Shown here piece by piece: positions 44,994 to 56,967 of a stretch of 64,000 nucleotides of DNA. The DNA comes from Phallus indusiatus (Eukaryota > Basidiomycota > Agaricomycetes > Phallales > Phallaceae). Position numbers and translations under genes: made by a program. A model generated the notes under the pieces. That model did no database searches. It had not been told where the DNA came from and saw nothing but the letters and a program-made list of their open reading frames with translations. How positions within the stretch are numbered: the first letter of the stretch is position 1; every line of letters starts with the position of its first letter. The stretch is taken from contig JAQFWX010000003.1 of the NCBI GenBank assembly GCA_027605045.1, positions 1,054,001 through 1,118,000 of the forward strand, in the 5' to 3' direction.

Positions 44994-46976
44994 TAGCTTG
45001 AGGATGCAACAGTTCCGCCTCGGCCAGTCCAATTTATATCTGCAAGACGTAAGTGTAGGAAAAAAAAACGAAGATGACACTCACGGATATCTTCATTAGT
45101 ACGAAGACGGCTGTTTTCTTTGCCTGGCATTACCCGGAAAGTATGAGCTCCGAAATAATCGCGCTACATATTCATTGCATCGTCACAACCAAGATGCTCA
45201 AATGGATACTTTACTTACCTGAGCTTGAAGCAGGTTCGCAGGAACAACTTCACTTCGGTAGCCGTCAAAGAATGCCAATGCTGTGGACAGTGCAGGAGTG
45301 GGAATGCCCCAAAGAGCAGTTTGCGCAGCAATACGACGCCAGCCAGGTTGAGCTTTATGAATGGCTACAAAATAATCAGAAGGTGCAGGAAGACAGATAT
45401 AGAAAACATACCTTTAATGAAGAAATCGTCAAACAGCAAGCTATCGATGTGAGGATTTTTTTCATAAGCTTTGGTGATGTCGCCTAGAAAAACGCTCTTG
45501 ACAAGTACATGAGTGAATGCTCAATCCGTCCTTCCTCTCATAGGGTACATACTTTAATAATGCACCCTCCACGCCACATACGGGCGATACCGGCATAATT
45601 AAGGTTCCATTTCAACTACGAATAAACGAAAATAAGATGTGTGATCGCTCTAGTCTTCTTCTTCCTCACCTCCTTGGCAGTTTCTCTCATTAACATGAAA
45701 CCTTGAGTATAGGAAATGATTTTAGAGGCATATAAGGCTTGTTCCAAATCATCGATGAATTGTTGTTTATCTCCTTTGAAAGGCTCTCTTTGAGGACCAG
45801 AAAGCACTTTACTAGCGCGAGTACGCTCCGCTTTTATAGCAGACAAACAACGGGCAAAGACAGCTTCGCCAATTAACGTGACTGAAAATAAAAAGTCAGA
45901 CAGTTTGAGTGGTAAGGAAGGAAGAACAGCCAACCCGCTGTGCCAGCATCCAAGGCAGCGATGGCAGTCCATTTGCCAGTGCCTTTCTGACCCGCTTGAT
46001 CGAGAATTTTGGTTACCATGGGTTCCCCGTCGTCGTCTTTGAATTTAAGGATGTTTGCTGTTATTTCGATCAAAAAGGAGTCGAGAACGCCTTTGTTCCA
46101 TTTCTGAAATATGTCGCTGATTTCATTCTCATGAAGCCCCAGACCTCGCTTCAAAATATCATAACCCTCGGCGATCAGTTGCATATCACCGTATTCGATA
46201 CCTTAAAAAAGTGTGTGTTAGTTGGAATACTCGTTTAAGGCTCCTTCGCACCATTGTGAACCATCTTAACGTAATGTCCTGAGCCAGTCTCGCCCACCCA
46301 GTCGCAGCAAGGCTCACCGTTCACTTGAGCAGCCGTTGCTTGGAATATAGGTTTTATGGAAGGCCATGCTGCATTAGAACCGCCAGGCATCAAGGAAGGT
46401 CCATGACGAGCACCCTCTTCCCCTCCAGACACACCAGAACCCACGAACAGTAGTCCTTTGCTTTCAAGTTCTTGAGTACGACGTATTGAATCAGGGTAAT
46501 GAGAGTTTCCTCCATCGATGATGATGTCTCCTTTTTCCAGATGAGGGATTAACTTGTTAATGAAGTCGTCTACTGCAGGGCCGGCTTTGACAAGAAGGAC
46601 GATCTTTCTTGGCTTTTTGAGCTTTGCACAAAGTTCTTCGATTGAATGGGCGCCTTGTATGTTAGTCCCTGATATCGTCGATGATATAGATGATTTGAGT
46701 CGAAATAAGAAAGAAAAAAAACACCTTTTGCTTCGTTCTCCAAAAAACTATCAACCTTGCTAGTAGTACGATTGTAACAGACAACTGTAAACCCTTTGTC
46801 GTTCATGTTGAGGATAAGGTTTTGGCCCTGGTGTGGATGAATAAACTCTATGAAAGCGATATAAATCATCTTCTCACCATGACGGCCAAACCAATAAGGC
46901 CAATATCACCGCTGTGATATTGTGTGTATATAAGTTCAAAGCATAAGCAACAGAACACTCACGTTGGGTTGGACAT
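44994..46976 (-). CDS. GND1: 6-phosphogluconate dehydrogenase, decarboxylating
   Basis: Oxidises 6-phosphogluconate to ribulose 5-phosphate with NADP+, the third oxidative pentose phosphate step. It starts MSNPT, splices into [20 protein letters not shown] (dinucleotide-binding motif), then [80 protein letters not shown] and [20 protein letters not shown], which holds the catalytic Lys and Glu. It continues [19 protein letters not shown] and [20 protein letters not shown], ending [16 protein letters not shown]. All family signatures are present. Seven or more short introns; the first lies after only five codons. Its pathway neighbour 6PGL is at 6653-7485. Confidence 0.96.
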
Positions 46977-47087
46977 TGTGAGACTCGCGTTTAGTGTGAA
47001 AGGAGAGAGAGATGTTTAATCCGAGCGCTCACTTCAGTGGATAAGTCAGTATCGATAATAGTACTAGATGCTGATGACATATTGGTC

Positions 47088-47117
47088 ACTAGCGCCGCCG
47101 ACGCGGCATATCCCTGC
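47088..47117 (+). repeat. Hairpin repeat, copy C
   Basis: ACTAGCGCCGCCGACGCGGC followed by ATATCCCTGC, the same design as copies A and B with one base deleted in the loop. No inverted partner was found in the gap downstream. Confidence 0.7.
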
Positions 47118-47748
47118 CCACGGAGTGTTTACGAGAAAAAGAGAACCAAAAATCTATTTATTTTACGAAATAATATTACATTTGAGTCGGAGAGTTTTTC
47201 GGAAAGACGGAACAGAAAGATGGATACTTTTACCTTTGAGCAGACAATAAATTTAGCGTTTAAGAAGTTTGGAGATTACGGTGAAAAGTCTGGTTGACTT
47301 TTTATTTCGATGCATCTAATGAGTATGTGTAAGCGATTGTGAACCAACTCGTGTTGTTGAGGTTCCATGTGAGTCGACCGATGCGGTCTAGAGATGACCA
47401 TGCACGATCTATCGCCAATAATGCGCAGTTCATCGACGTTGTTTGAAGGAATGTTCCAGGCTGTAAAGTCGAATTGCGAGTCCGCCAACGCTCTGCACAG
47501 TTGAACTTCATGGAAACCGTTACGATTTCCGCGGCGAATTAATCCACCACCAACTTACCTCACCGCTATCAGTCAATCAAAACATAACCAACATCCAAAC
47601 CACACTACTTCGTTACATCCACCCTGGTGATGTCAACAATTCAGGGAATAATAAAACAGCAACATTTTTAAAACTCCTCTTCTAAACCCCACTCGCACAA
47701 ACCCAAATTCGAAGTCATTTCATACACAGAATTCAAATTCCGAATATG

Positions 47749-47833
47749 GATTCGTCTCCAGATTAGGTTCCAGATTTAGGCCCAGTTTTTCGCCTCCGAA
47801 TGACATGTGAGAACCCTGCTGGGGCAGGGAACG
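47749..47833 (+). repeat. Degraded half copy of the foldback element
   Basis: Shares GATTC.TCTCCAGATT, CCAG.TTTTT, CCTCCGAATG and GAGAACCCTGCTGGGGCAGG with the left half of the element at 39796-39954. The right arm is missing. The distance from the upstream hairpin repeat (about 660 bp) is nearly the same as in the 39-kb locus (about 650 bp). Confidence 0.6.
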
Positions 47834-48677
47834 TGGACCACTCAAATGACGATGATTAGTAATTTGTAATTAGTAACTAATAACACAACAGTAATTACTC
47901 AACAACGACTCGACTTGCACGAATTCTCGGCCCTTTGCTTATACTCAGCTAGCACTGGCATTAGAGTAACAATCAAATCAACGCGTTTAATAACGTTGTA
48001 TATTATGAAGCTTTAGCAAGTACTACTCTGAGCAGAACTTATGATTTACGTTTTCAAAATGATATCAAATAAACATGTTAGAAGGATTATCTATAGAGGC
48101 GCAACACCACCGCGCCGCGCCCTCTACGCGTAATACAAGCGCGTCACCTCCCCCTAGATCTCCCTAGTCTTCTTTACCGACTACTAGTTAGCTTACTTAC
48201 AAAACAGCGATGATGACGAAATTAGTAATAGTAATCGCGGAAGCAATTACAAATTGTATATAGTACGTTGCTGCCCCAAACGCTAAGTATTTGAACGGCG
48301 TATTCTGTAATACTCAGATCTCAGGGTCCGTGCTTTATTTCTGACAAATGAAATTCCAAAGACAAAAGATTAATAAAAATTCACAATTTAGATGACCTTT
48401 TTATTGGTCGTGAGCATGATAACGGAACTTGTTAGGGATCAGGAATGGAAGCTGTTAAAGAAACAAGATATATTGGTGGAATACATTATATTCAGACACA
48501 ATACTGACTACAACTATCCAGGTGCATTTCGACGTGGGAATAACAGGAGTAGACCTTGCACACTTGTACCAAGGTAATGCTTATGGGATTGTATACTGCT
48601 CGTAGTCAGTTATCTCGGGGGACTTCGTGTTTAGGCATACTCCGATAAGACTCAGAAGAACACGATGAGTCTTCCAG

Positions 48678-51557
48678 TCATATTCCACTGCTCATTTCAT
48701 CCAGTATAAGATCTAAAACCCAACTATCTTGCTCCAACTTTCGTAGTCTTCGCAAATGTCGTTCGGTATAGGAAATAGTCGAATCGAAAAATCCTTTAGG
48801 TGAACTTGTATTTTGATTTTTTTCGACCGGGATTTTGAGTGCGTTCAAGACAGCATCAGCAGGTTGATATTTCGCGATGGAGTGTAATACAACTTGAGCG
48901 ATTTCGGCATTGCCGGATGTTGCATTCCATACTTGGACGAGCGATAGGAGTTTTGCCAGTGAGCTTGCCGATAGGCTCTCAAAAATAGTCTCCAATTTTA
49001 AGGATGAAGTCGTCTTGGATTGCGTATAAGTACTTTGAAGAAGGGACAACAATCGATTTGGGCGATCAATAGTCAGGGCAAGGAGGATTGCGTTTTGGTA
49101 GTCTTCAAGGCGAATATAATTCTCCAAATTTTGTTCACTAGTTTGAATTTAACCAAAGGAAGGCACAGAATACGCATGTATACTGACCATATAATTGCGT
49201 CATGACGTTGTTTTTCTCTGTCACGTTCTTCTTCTTCACTTGAGTCTTGCCAAAAGGTGACGACGGAATCCGCACCGCCGGAAACCAATAGATTCTCATT
49301 CTCATTCGTGACCAGTGCCCACACCTAAATATATCAACTATGTTGTGACGCATTGCAGTTTCCCTTGCCCACCTTGTCCTGATGATTGTCCAAAGTAATC
49401 ATGCAGTGCTCTGATTCGACATCCCAAACCTTGACCAGACCATCTGCCGCAGCGCTCGAAAGGCGACCGCCTACTTTGTTGAATCGCAGACGTAAAATAG
49501 AATTTGTATGTCCCTCGAATGTCTGGACAGAATGTTATGAACTCGGACGATGGGGGTGAAGAAGTGTAACATAACATTACCTTCAGGCAAGAGAAATCAC
49601 GTAAGTTCCATAATTTAATAGTTTTATCACCACTTCCAGTAGCTAAGAGGTGTTTCGTTGAACTGAATTGCACGCTCCAAACACCTCGTTTGTGGCCTTT
49701 ACAAACACCAAGTAGCCGCAATTCTCCGTACCCGGGTCTGTGTATAATGGAGTAAACCTTTGCCGTTTTATCTTGAGATCCTGAAACTAGCATTAAGTCG
49801 TCACAAGAGACGTCTAGGGCATTTATATCCTTTTCATGAGCGCGAAGTGTCGCTACACTTCGCGCTCTCGCCGGCTCGAAGGATGAATCCGTAGAAATCG
49901 ACGATAAGTCCCAAACTTTGATTGTCCGATCCTGACTAGCAGTACACATAAATCGAAGTCTATTTTCGTCAGATGAGCGAGATAAGGCAACACTTCCTAT
50001 GCTCCCAGTGTGCCCTTCGCAGATAACAATACAGCGCCAGTCGATTTTGTTGGGCAATTCGAGTGACGATGCGTTGCAAGCCCATAGACGTGCTGTAGAA
50101 TCCTTGCTACCAGTGGCGAATATGGTCCCATCTACTGATCTATCGATGCACATAACTATGTCATTATGTCCAGCCAAGATATAGGCATCAAACGTGTCCA
50201 TGGAATAAATTCGGACGAGAGATGAGTTAGTTGTTATCGCCAAAAATGAGTCTGATAGAGACAGCAACGAAGGTCTGACAAATGCAGCATCTGTGACCTC
50301 ATCGTTGAATCCAATAAGCCTGCGAATAACAGAACGCGAGTCCAAAGAATAAAACAGGATATTTTGATCTGCAAAAAGACAGACAATCAAATTGCGCGCC
50401 GACAAATAGCTTTATTGAGTCAGACGAAAAGATAAATTGCCTTTTATTTAAAAACACGTACTGTGCGCTCAAAATCCCTTGGATTTCATTTTGTACGTGA
50501 TCATCAGAAACGCTTGTCCCTTCCAGAGTCGATAAAACGGTGCCTTGAGAAATATCCCATATTCTCACACGCCCCTGCTCCCCAACAGTGAATACTGTGA
50601 GAGAGGGCAGTTTATCTGAGCCGTTCCGCTGATGTTGATGCTTGGAGTTTTCAAATGGTATGATATCAAGGCCTTCGATACGTTCCAATGTCGGAATTGT
50701 TTGAGAAGGACCAACGGGATGTCTACCATGCTTGACAGATGTTAGATCCCAAAGCAAGATCACAGAGTCGCGTCCTCCGCTTATTACCCAACGACCGTCG
50801 GATGATACTGCGATACCCCGAGGTACAGAAGAATGTCCTTCTAAAATCATGTCTGGTCGAATATTGGCCCCTGAGGAGGAAGAAAGGTTGAAGATCCGTA
50901 TGTAATTATCAGTTGAGCCAGTAATTAGAGATATAGCATTCCTTTTGATTAGGCTTTCTGACCGATGAAAGACGAGCGAGCTTATCAAGCCACCATGGCC
51001 TCTCAAGACGTGTGTTACATAGCCTTGACTAATATCCCATACTTTGACCACACCATCCGCGCCTCCGGAGGCCAAGTATGAAGAGCTCTGATCTACAACA
51101 GCGACATGGACTGGGGCATCGTGAGCACGAGGGACATGTCGGATAGGCAAAAGATCCTGATTCGACAGTGAGGACAAATCGTAAATACGGAGTGACAGAG
51201 ACGAAGTAAAAATATTCAGGTGCTTTCCGGAAGGAGAAACGCACATGGAGGTGACGGTAGCGGAGTCCTGCATAAACATATTTATCGACATAATCTCAAG
51301 GAGCATTAAGCCTGTACATAAAACGTACAGACTGTAGTTTACATATACCAAGACCACTTTCCACCTCCGTGATGAGGATATCTTCTTCAACGCAGGTGAC
51401 GATTTTTGACCCGTCTGGGGTCAGAGCAATGGGACCGCCTGTATGGAGGGGAGGAATGACCCTCGTTTTGCGGAACCTACAAATTATCAGATAGAAGCTA
51501 AATCAATTAATATTCAACATGCATTATGACACTTACTCACGAAATCAATGGTTTCAT
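48678..51557 (-). CDS. UTP13: U3 snoRNP WD40 protein Utp13 (TBL3-like)
   Basis: UTP-B component of the small-subunit processome, needed for 18S rRNA maturation in the nucleolus. It starts MKPLIS, spliced to FRKTRVIPPLHTGGPIALTP, then DGSKIVTCVEEDILITEVES. Two WD40 propellers follow, for example VHVAVVDQSSSYLASGGADG, VVKVWDISQGYVTHVLRGHG, LITGSTDNYIRIFNLSSSSG, DGTIFATGSKDSTARLWACN, MCTASQDRTIKVWDLSS, LMLVSGSQDKTAKVYSIIHR and HLLATGSGDKTIKLWNLRDF. The C-terminal Utp13 domain reads NYIRLEDYQNAILLALTIDR, SASSLAKLLSLVQVWNATSG and YTERHLRRLRKLEQDSWVLD, ending DEMSSGI. Its start codon is 114 bp from that of MED21, transcribed the other way. An intron near 50415-50475 joins the halves of the first propeller region. 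Confidence 0.93.
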
Positions 51558-51671
51558 TCGTACAGGAAGAAAAATATAAAATAATGAAGAAAAATTCTGT
51601 TTTGAGAGAGCCCTTACATAAACCAAGTCGAATAAATATGATTACATAATGCAAATGATGTGCTCAGCGCC
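51558..51671. promoter_or_regulatory. Compact bidirectional promoter of UTP13 and MED21
   Basis: Only 114 bp separate the two start codons, so both core promoters and both leaders must lie here or overlap the first exons. AT-rich, no clear TATA box. Confidence 0.6.
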
Positions 51672-52340
51672 ATGCTTGAGCAACTGACGCAAATGGACCG
51701 TATTTCACAGATACAAAATGGCGTTGAACAGGTAAGTGGTTATACTGGTTCGCACAGTTGCTCGAAGATTAAGTTTTGCCAGCTGCTTACGATCATGTCC
51801 AGCAGTGTAGTCTACTTGCACATGCGAACGACGTTTAAACAAGTCAATAGTGGCGTTCCAATCTCCCGTCAGCGCCCTGCAAATGCTTATGATTCTACCG
51901 AAGATTTCTCTGGTGATTCACTTCATAAGAAAGTCATGCTAATAGTGTCTAAAGGAGAATCTCAATTCAGGAAATCAGGATGAGCTCGTCGCCGATCTCA
52001 TCCGGAAGGCTAAAGAAATCGAATATTTAATTGAAACACTACCACTTCCTGAAAGTACCGCTGATCAGGTATTTAGATGCATTTTGAAACCCGTCTTTAT
52101 TCACTTAATTGCCTTGTAGAGCCTGCGTCTGGAAGAGCTGGAAAAAAAAATGCAGGCAGCCAATGATGAATACCGGTCTGCCTTAGACAGAGCCCGTGAG
52201 TTGGTCTGAGAGTCAAAACCATTCTATCTTAAATTGTCGACTCAGGGGCCATGCATAATCATATGAATGAAGTATTACATCTCCTGTTAAGTGACGGTGA
52301 ACAAACGGCGACGGATGGAGGCGTTTTCGAAGGCACCTAA
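51672..52340 (+). CDS. MED21: Mediator subunit 21
   Basis: Med21/Srb7 belongs to the Mediator middle module and forms a coiled-coil hinge with Med7. It starts MLEQLTQMDRISQIQNGVEQ, spliced (cag|gtaagt) to LLTIMSSSVVYLHMRTTFKQ and VNSGVPISRQRP, then after another intron DELVADLIRKAKEIEYLIET and LPLPESTADQ. A further exon reads SLRLEELEKKMQAANDEYRS, and the last ends EQTATDGGVFEGT. Block order and length match fungal Med21. The upstream in-frame codons before 51672 have no ATG. Exon borders around 51890-51985 are approximate. Confidence 0.9.
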
Positions 52341-52974
52341 TCCTGATGAGACGGCCCTCCTTGATTCAACTGACTTCCCGAATTTCGTACACCTTTTCAA
52401 GTTCTGGAAGTCGCAAGAATTTGGCTCGGACATTATTCAATGATAAACGACGGTTCCCGCCATCTGAAATTGCGAACGGAAGTCCGCCTCAGGCTGGGGG
52501 GGTATTAGGTCCGCGCCTTAAACTAGCCATAGTCTTGTTTATGAACAATTGATCTGTCGAATACTACTATTTTTTTGATAATAAATACCTCAATGTTGTT
52601 ATTTGGCTTTGTGTAAATTGCTGTCTTCGGTTTCTTTCCTAGGTCATTTCTATGTTATGTGAAGCGTAACTGGTGCCGGCGCGGAGTCTTGTGGTGATTG
52701 TCGCTACTTCCGGCCAGTCCACCGGGAATTGGATATTGAAGCTAAGGACAAAGGCGCCTTTATAACAAAAACGTCTTCCAAGAAGCTCCGTGGCAATCAA
52801 TTCGTCTGATGAACTGTGCTCGAGTATCTCTTGGAGCGACAAGCTCACCCGTCCCTTCGACGTGACGCCCACGATCAGCTACAGCCCATAATAAACTCGT
52901 CAACCGCGATTCCTTGGACTCGCCAAGTTCACCATCGCCCAACTCAAAAACCTGACAGTCTCTCAACCACCTCA
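52341..52974. other. Gap between MED21 and the CNNM gene
   Basis: 634 bp. Open frames on the minus strand (52639-52872, 52760-52975) lack an ATG or any recognisable family, and I do not call them. The end of the stretch is presumably the CNNM promoter and leader. Confidence 0.45.
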
Positions 52975-55143
52975 ATGGCCAGCAGTCACGAGAGGTCGCT
53001 GCTCTTATTTCTCCTCATATTCTTGGTTGCCGGGCCGTCACACACGCTCGCCCTTGCTCTGTCTAATACCGAACATGATCATGCTGAGATAGGCTCCCCG
53101 GTCTTTTGGTGGAAAATGCTCATTTCAGTCTGTTTGATACTCCTCGGCGGTATCTTTGCAGGTTTAACTCTTGGTTTGATGGGCCTTGACGAACTTTATC
53201 TCCGGGTCCTGGCCATGTCGAGTGAGAACGAGAAAGACAAATACAACGCCACTCAAGGTACTTCGCACACCCTTTCGTCACCTTTACAAGATGTGATAGG
53301 ATATCCTTTTTCTGGCAGTCTTGAAACTCATGAAAAGAGGCAGACATTGGATTCTTGTTGTACGTCGTTTTCGTAACTTGCGCATCGTTTGTAATAGCGA
53401 ACTCTTGTCCAGTGTCTCCTTCTCTCAAACGTTGTAAGACTAAATATTGGTCGAATTTCTTTTGTGCCTTTTCAAGATAATTTTTTTTAAGGTTGTCAAC
53501 GAATCTCTTCCTATATTTTTGGATAGTGCTGTAAGCTTCTTTCTTCTGACCTCAAGTTCATTCTGGTAATTTTTTTCTGATTAGATTGGAGGTGGAGTAG
53601 CCGCTGTGATAATATCAACTACCGGTATTGTTATATTTGGGTACACAAACTTTAGCTTATTACATTGAATTGTGATTAATTGACCTCTAGGGAGTCCGTA
53701 CCTCGTTTTCCCCTCAATCTGATAATTATCTCATGTGCGCTGACAGAGTTATCCCGCAAGCTGTATGCGCACGTTATGGCCTTGCAGTTGGGGCTCGCTG
53801 TGCCCCGTTCGTTCTTGTGCTGATGTATGCATTAGGTATGCTTGAATACCTGCACAGTTTACTTCTTAGGAGTCATGACGCCCCCACGATTTTTCACAGC
53901 ACCTATTGCCTGGCCAATTGCAAAGCTCCTAGATCACATTCTTGGGAGCTCGGAAGCTCATACATACAAAAAAGCAGAACTGAAATCGTTTTTACAAGTC
54001 AGTTTTTTTGAAAAATTACCTGTCTTCAAAAACAAACACTCTGGATGTTCAATTCACAGTTCCATCGCCATGGTGCAGAACCATTAAGAGACGATGAAAT
54101 TAACATTCTTAATGGCGTTTTGGAACTTAACACTAAACGGGCTATCGATATAATGACCGAAATGAAGGTAAGCATATATTATCGGCGTATACTTTCCGAA
54201 AGTGTCTCAGAAATTACTACAGGATGTAGTGACCCTTAGTGCAGATACCGTTCTGGATCACGAAACTTTAGATCGAATGTGTGTGACTCCCAAGAATTTT
54301 TCCTGAAAAGGCACATATAAGCATTATTCCAGATTGACCAGCGGTTACTCGCGCTTTCCTGTTCATGAGCCTGGTAAACCACTCAGCTTCATTGGTCTGC
54401 TCTTAATCAAAACTGTATGTTGAAGTTCATTTCACTCTCTTGATCTCATATATCATATACATTAGCTCCTTAGATACGACGTTTCCGAAAAAAGATGTGT
54501 TGGGTCATTTAAACTCTCCATCCTCCCTGAGGCCCTTCCGAGTATTAATTGCTTTCAAGCCTTAGACTACTTGTACACGGTTTTCCCTTCATCTTTTTTA
54601 CTCGTGGATTCATTGTTCATTTAGCCAAACGGGACGTGCGCACTTGCTACTCATTAGTGAAACTCCAGGCAGAGAAGGAGGTGCCCTCGGTATTGTGACA
54701 CTAGAAGGTTTGTTTCTATCTCTTCCCTTTTCAAACGCTGACGACACGACACTGCAGATGTCATTGAGGTATATATTCTGTCTTTGGTGTCTATGGTGTC
54801 TGAATTAAATTGACCTTTTTTTAGGAAATCATTTCCGAGGAGATAGTGGACGAGACGGATATGTATGAATCAAATAGGATCAAACGCCGTGCCAAACGTC
54901 AAAGCACAGCAGCTATGATGCGAGGGTGAGGAGTTCATTCATGAAAACTGCCATCTTTGTTCGTATTGAAACTCCTCCCTTAGGATAGTTGAACACCATC
55001 TTCGACGCGCTGAATCTCTGTCAAACCCATCCATTCTAGGTGATCGATCACCATTACTTTCCGCAGCATTTTTGGACGATAGGTCTAGTTATACCAGCGA
55101 GCGCTTGGCGAACTATGGGGCGATATCATCATCATATCACTGA
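52975..55143 (+). CDS. MAM3: CNNM/Mam3-type transmembrane protein (DUF21 and CBS domains)
   Basis: Relative of yeast Mam3 and animal CNNM proteins, which act in metal (Mg2+/Mn2+) homeostasis at vacuole or plasma membranes. The signal-like start is [20 protein letters not shown]. The DUF21 membrane domain reads [92 protein letters not shown] and [20 protein letters not shown]. The CBS pair follows: [40 protein letters not shown] and [20 protein letters not shown], then [18 protein letters not shown]. It ends [12 protein letters not shown]. More than ten introns are required. One exon, 53413-53433, is only 21 nt and supplies CLLLSNV, a conserved part of the third membrane segment. Confidence 0.9.
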
Positions 55144-55265
55144 CTGTAACGGAAAATGAAAGATTAGATATTGTATATACCCCGTATGAGGCGAGTATTA
55201 CATATTGGTACACATTTACTCGTATACATTAAGAATCGACATGCAAAACATGTACGCCATAAATA

Positions 55266-56967
55266 TTAGCGAATCCTTTGCTTTTTATCATGATCTCGTA
55301 TTCTGAAAGGACTTGTTGATCTTCGACGTCTTCCCATCACAGAAGAGCCCGTTCGTGAAAATGGTTCCTGCGATGTTTCTCCACGCTCCCTCAGCTCTTC
55401 ATTTTCATGTCGTCTTCGTATTTCATTCTTCTCACGACCTCTGTCGTCGCTAAGTAAAGCGGTGTCTGGTCTAGCTTGGTTGACCCCAGTAAAGCTTTGA
55501 CCTCCGAGAGCAGCTTGGGGACAGTCTGACATACGCATCATACTCATTTTGTGGCTTCATGTGGAAAGAATCCTACTGACCTTTCTTTAAATGAGGTCCT
55601 CCACACAAGAAGCAACCCTGGCCACCGTTGGGTCGATTGAACCCAAATCCTCCAAAACCGGTATTCTGAACAGACGTATCTTGATCCAGCAAGTGCGTAT
55701 ACTTGGTGCGGCTCCTCTTTCCATAATCCCTTACTTGCATGACTTTTGGTAAGAGAGTGACGTCGGCTGTAGATTCGGTGGCTTGAGTATAATCATGTCG
55801 AGTCAGTACTTCAAGATCCTATAACAAATACGAGGTGAAAAAGATGTTATAAAATGATATGTAAAATAAATTTAACCTGATGAAAAGCCCCCTTGTGCCA
55901 ATATTTTTGCAAGAACTTTTGAGTCCCTTTGGGTTTTTCTTCACGAGATTTCTGAGCACGTTCCAGATCCTCTTTTAGTCGAATTTCTTCAGGTAAAGCT
56001 CGGCGCCGCTCAATCTCTGCTTTTTCTTCTTCTCGACGGAATTGTTCCTCTTTATCACGCTTGATACGATTTAATTCCCGTAATCGCCAAGCCTCGAATT
56101 CGCCCGTCGGATCAAGGTCATCGGTATCGTTAACATCCGGTATGTGATCCTCAGTTTCCTCTATTGGACAGACCGTTAAGATAATAGGAAGCAGTGGCAT
56201 ATATGACTCACTTTCTGCTAATTCCCGTCGGATGCTTTCTGCCACCAAATCATGACTCTGCTTTCGTCGAATCTCTGCTTCCTTTTCGCGTTCACGCTGG
56301 AGCTCCTCAGGGTCCAATTGAGGATGTCCAGGTGCGACTGTGACACGTGCCCGTCTACGAGTGAATAAAAAAAACAGTGCGTTAACAAGCAAAGGATACG
56401 GATATAATGATATATAAGTACTTTGGAACAAATACTGGTCGAAATGAAATCACGGGCTTAACTTCCTCTGACTCGGCGGAATCGGATGTATCGCTAGACT
56501 ATCCCCAATGAGTTCTCAAGTGGGAAGATAAATCGATAATTTACATCTGTTTCCTCTTCCTCTTCCTCTTCCCCTTCTGTCTCTTCATCATCATCAGCTT
56601 CAGCATCTACGCTGTGAGTAATAATGGCTTGAACAGAACCCTTCAGAAACATAAAGAAAATACGGAGGAGCAGCATACCCGTTAACCGATCCCTCCCATT
56701 CTTAATGTCTTCTTGTATAAGATCATTACTTTTCAAGGTAATGTTTATGGCCTTTTGAGGAATTGCTGTCGTCAGACGTGAATCGTCGGTATCCAATTGA
56801 AAGTCGTTCTGAAGAAAGATATCGTCGGTTTCGACAGTCTCATCTTCTTCAATGTCCGAATCGAGACCATCCGCAATATCTTCGGCACCCTTTGGGGCTT
56901 TTCCCTTCCAGTATCGTGCAGCAGGGCGCGGAAGACGAGGGGCCTCTTTCTTTCTTGTAGCTTGCAT
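55266..56967 (-). CDS. MFAP1-family spliceosomal protein with zinc-knuckle tail
   Basis: Homologue of MFAP1/Spp381, a component of the activated spliceosome (B complex). It starts MQATRKKEAPRLPRPAARYW and KGKAP, then a long acidic stretch and RARVTVAPGHPQLDPEELQR. Charged coils follow (EAEIRRKQSHDLVAESIRRE, EFEAWRLRELNRIKRDKEEQ), then KPKGTQKFLQKYWHKGAFHQ, the family signature, and KVMQVRDYGKRSRTKYTHLL with DQDTS. Unlike the animal protein as I know it, the tail then has a CFLCGGPHLKKDC zinc knuckle (C-X2-C-X3-H-X4-C) and an Arg/Ser-rich end DHDKKQRIR. Introns at about 55551-55580, 55817-55876, 56161-56210, 56361-56425 and 56500-56545. Confidence 0.9.

Larger units (their letters stand above)
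46977..48677. other. 1.7-kb gene-free gap with repeat copies
   Basis: Between the 6PGDH start and the UTP13 stop there is no convincing gene. Short frames (for example 47037-47297, 47276-47511 and 48392-48577) have no recognisable content. It contains a third copy of the 31-nt hairpin repeat, a degraded half copy of the foldback element, and a GC-rich patch at about 48098-48160 in otherwise AT-rich DNA. It looks like a second graveyard of the same mobile DNA family as the 39-40.8 kb gap. Confidence 0.6.

Noticed and set aside
6653..46976. Pentose-phosphate gene cluster (6PGL with 6PGDH)
   Set aside because: The two genes are 38 kb apart with about fourteen unrelated genes between them, so closeness is probably chance.
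48098..48160. Possible tRNA or structured RNA in the GC-rich patch
   Set aside because: It is GC-rich against the AT-rich gap, but I could not find a cloverleaf, anticodon arm or conserved promoter boxes.
52639..52975. Minus-strand frames upstream of the CNNM gene
   Set aside because: The first begins with GTG, has an in-frame stop just before and shows no known family; the second is antisense to the presumed leader and also shows nothing recognisable.
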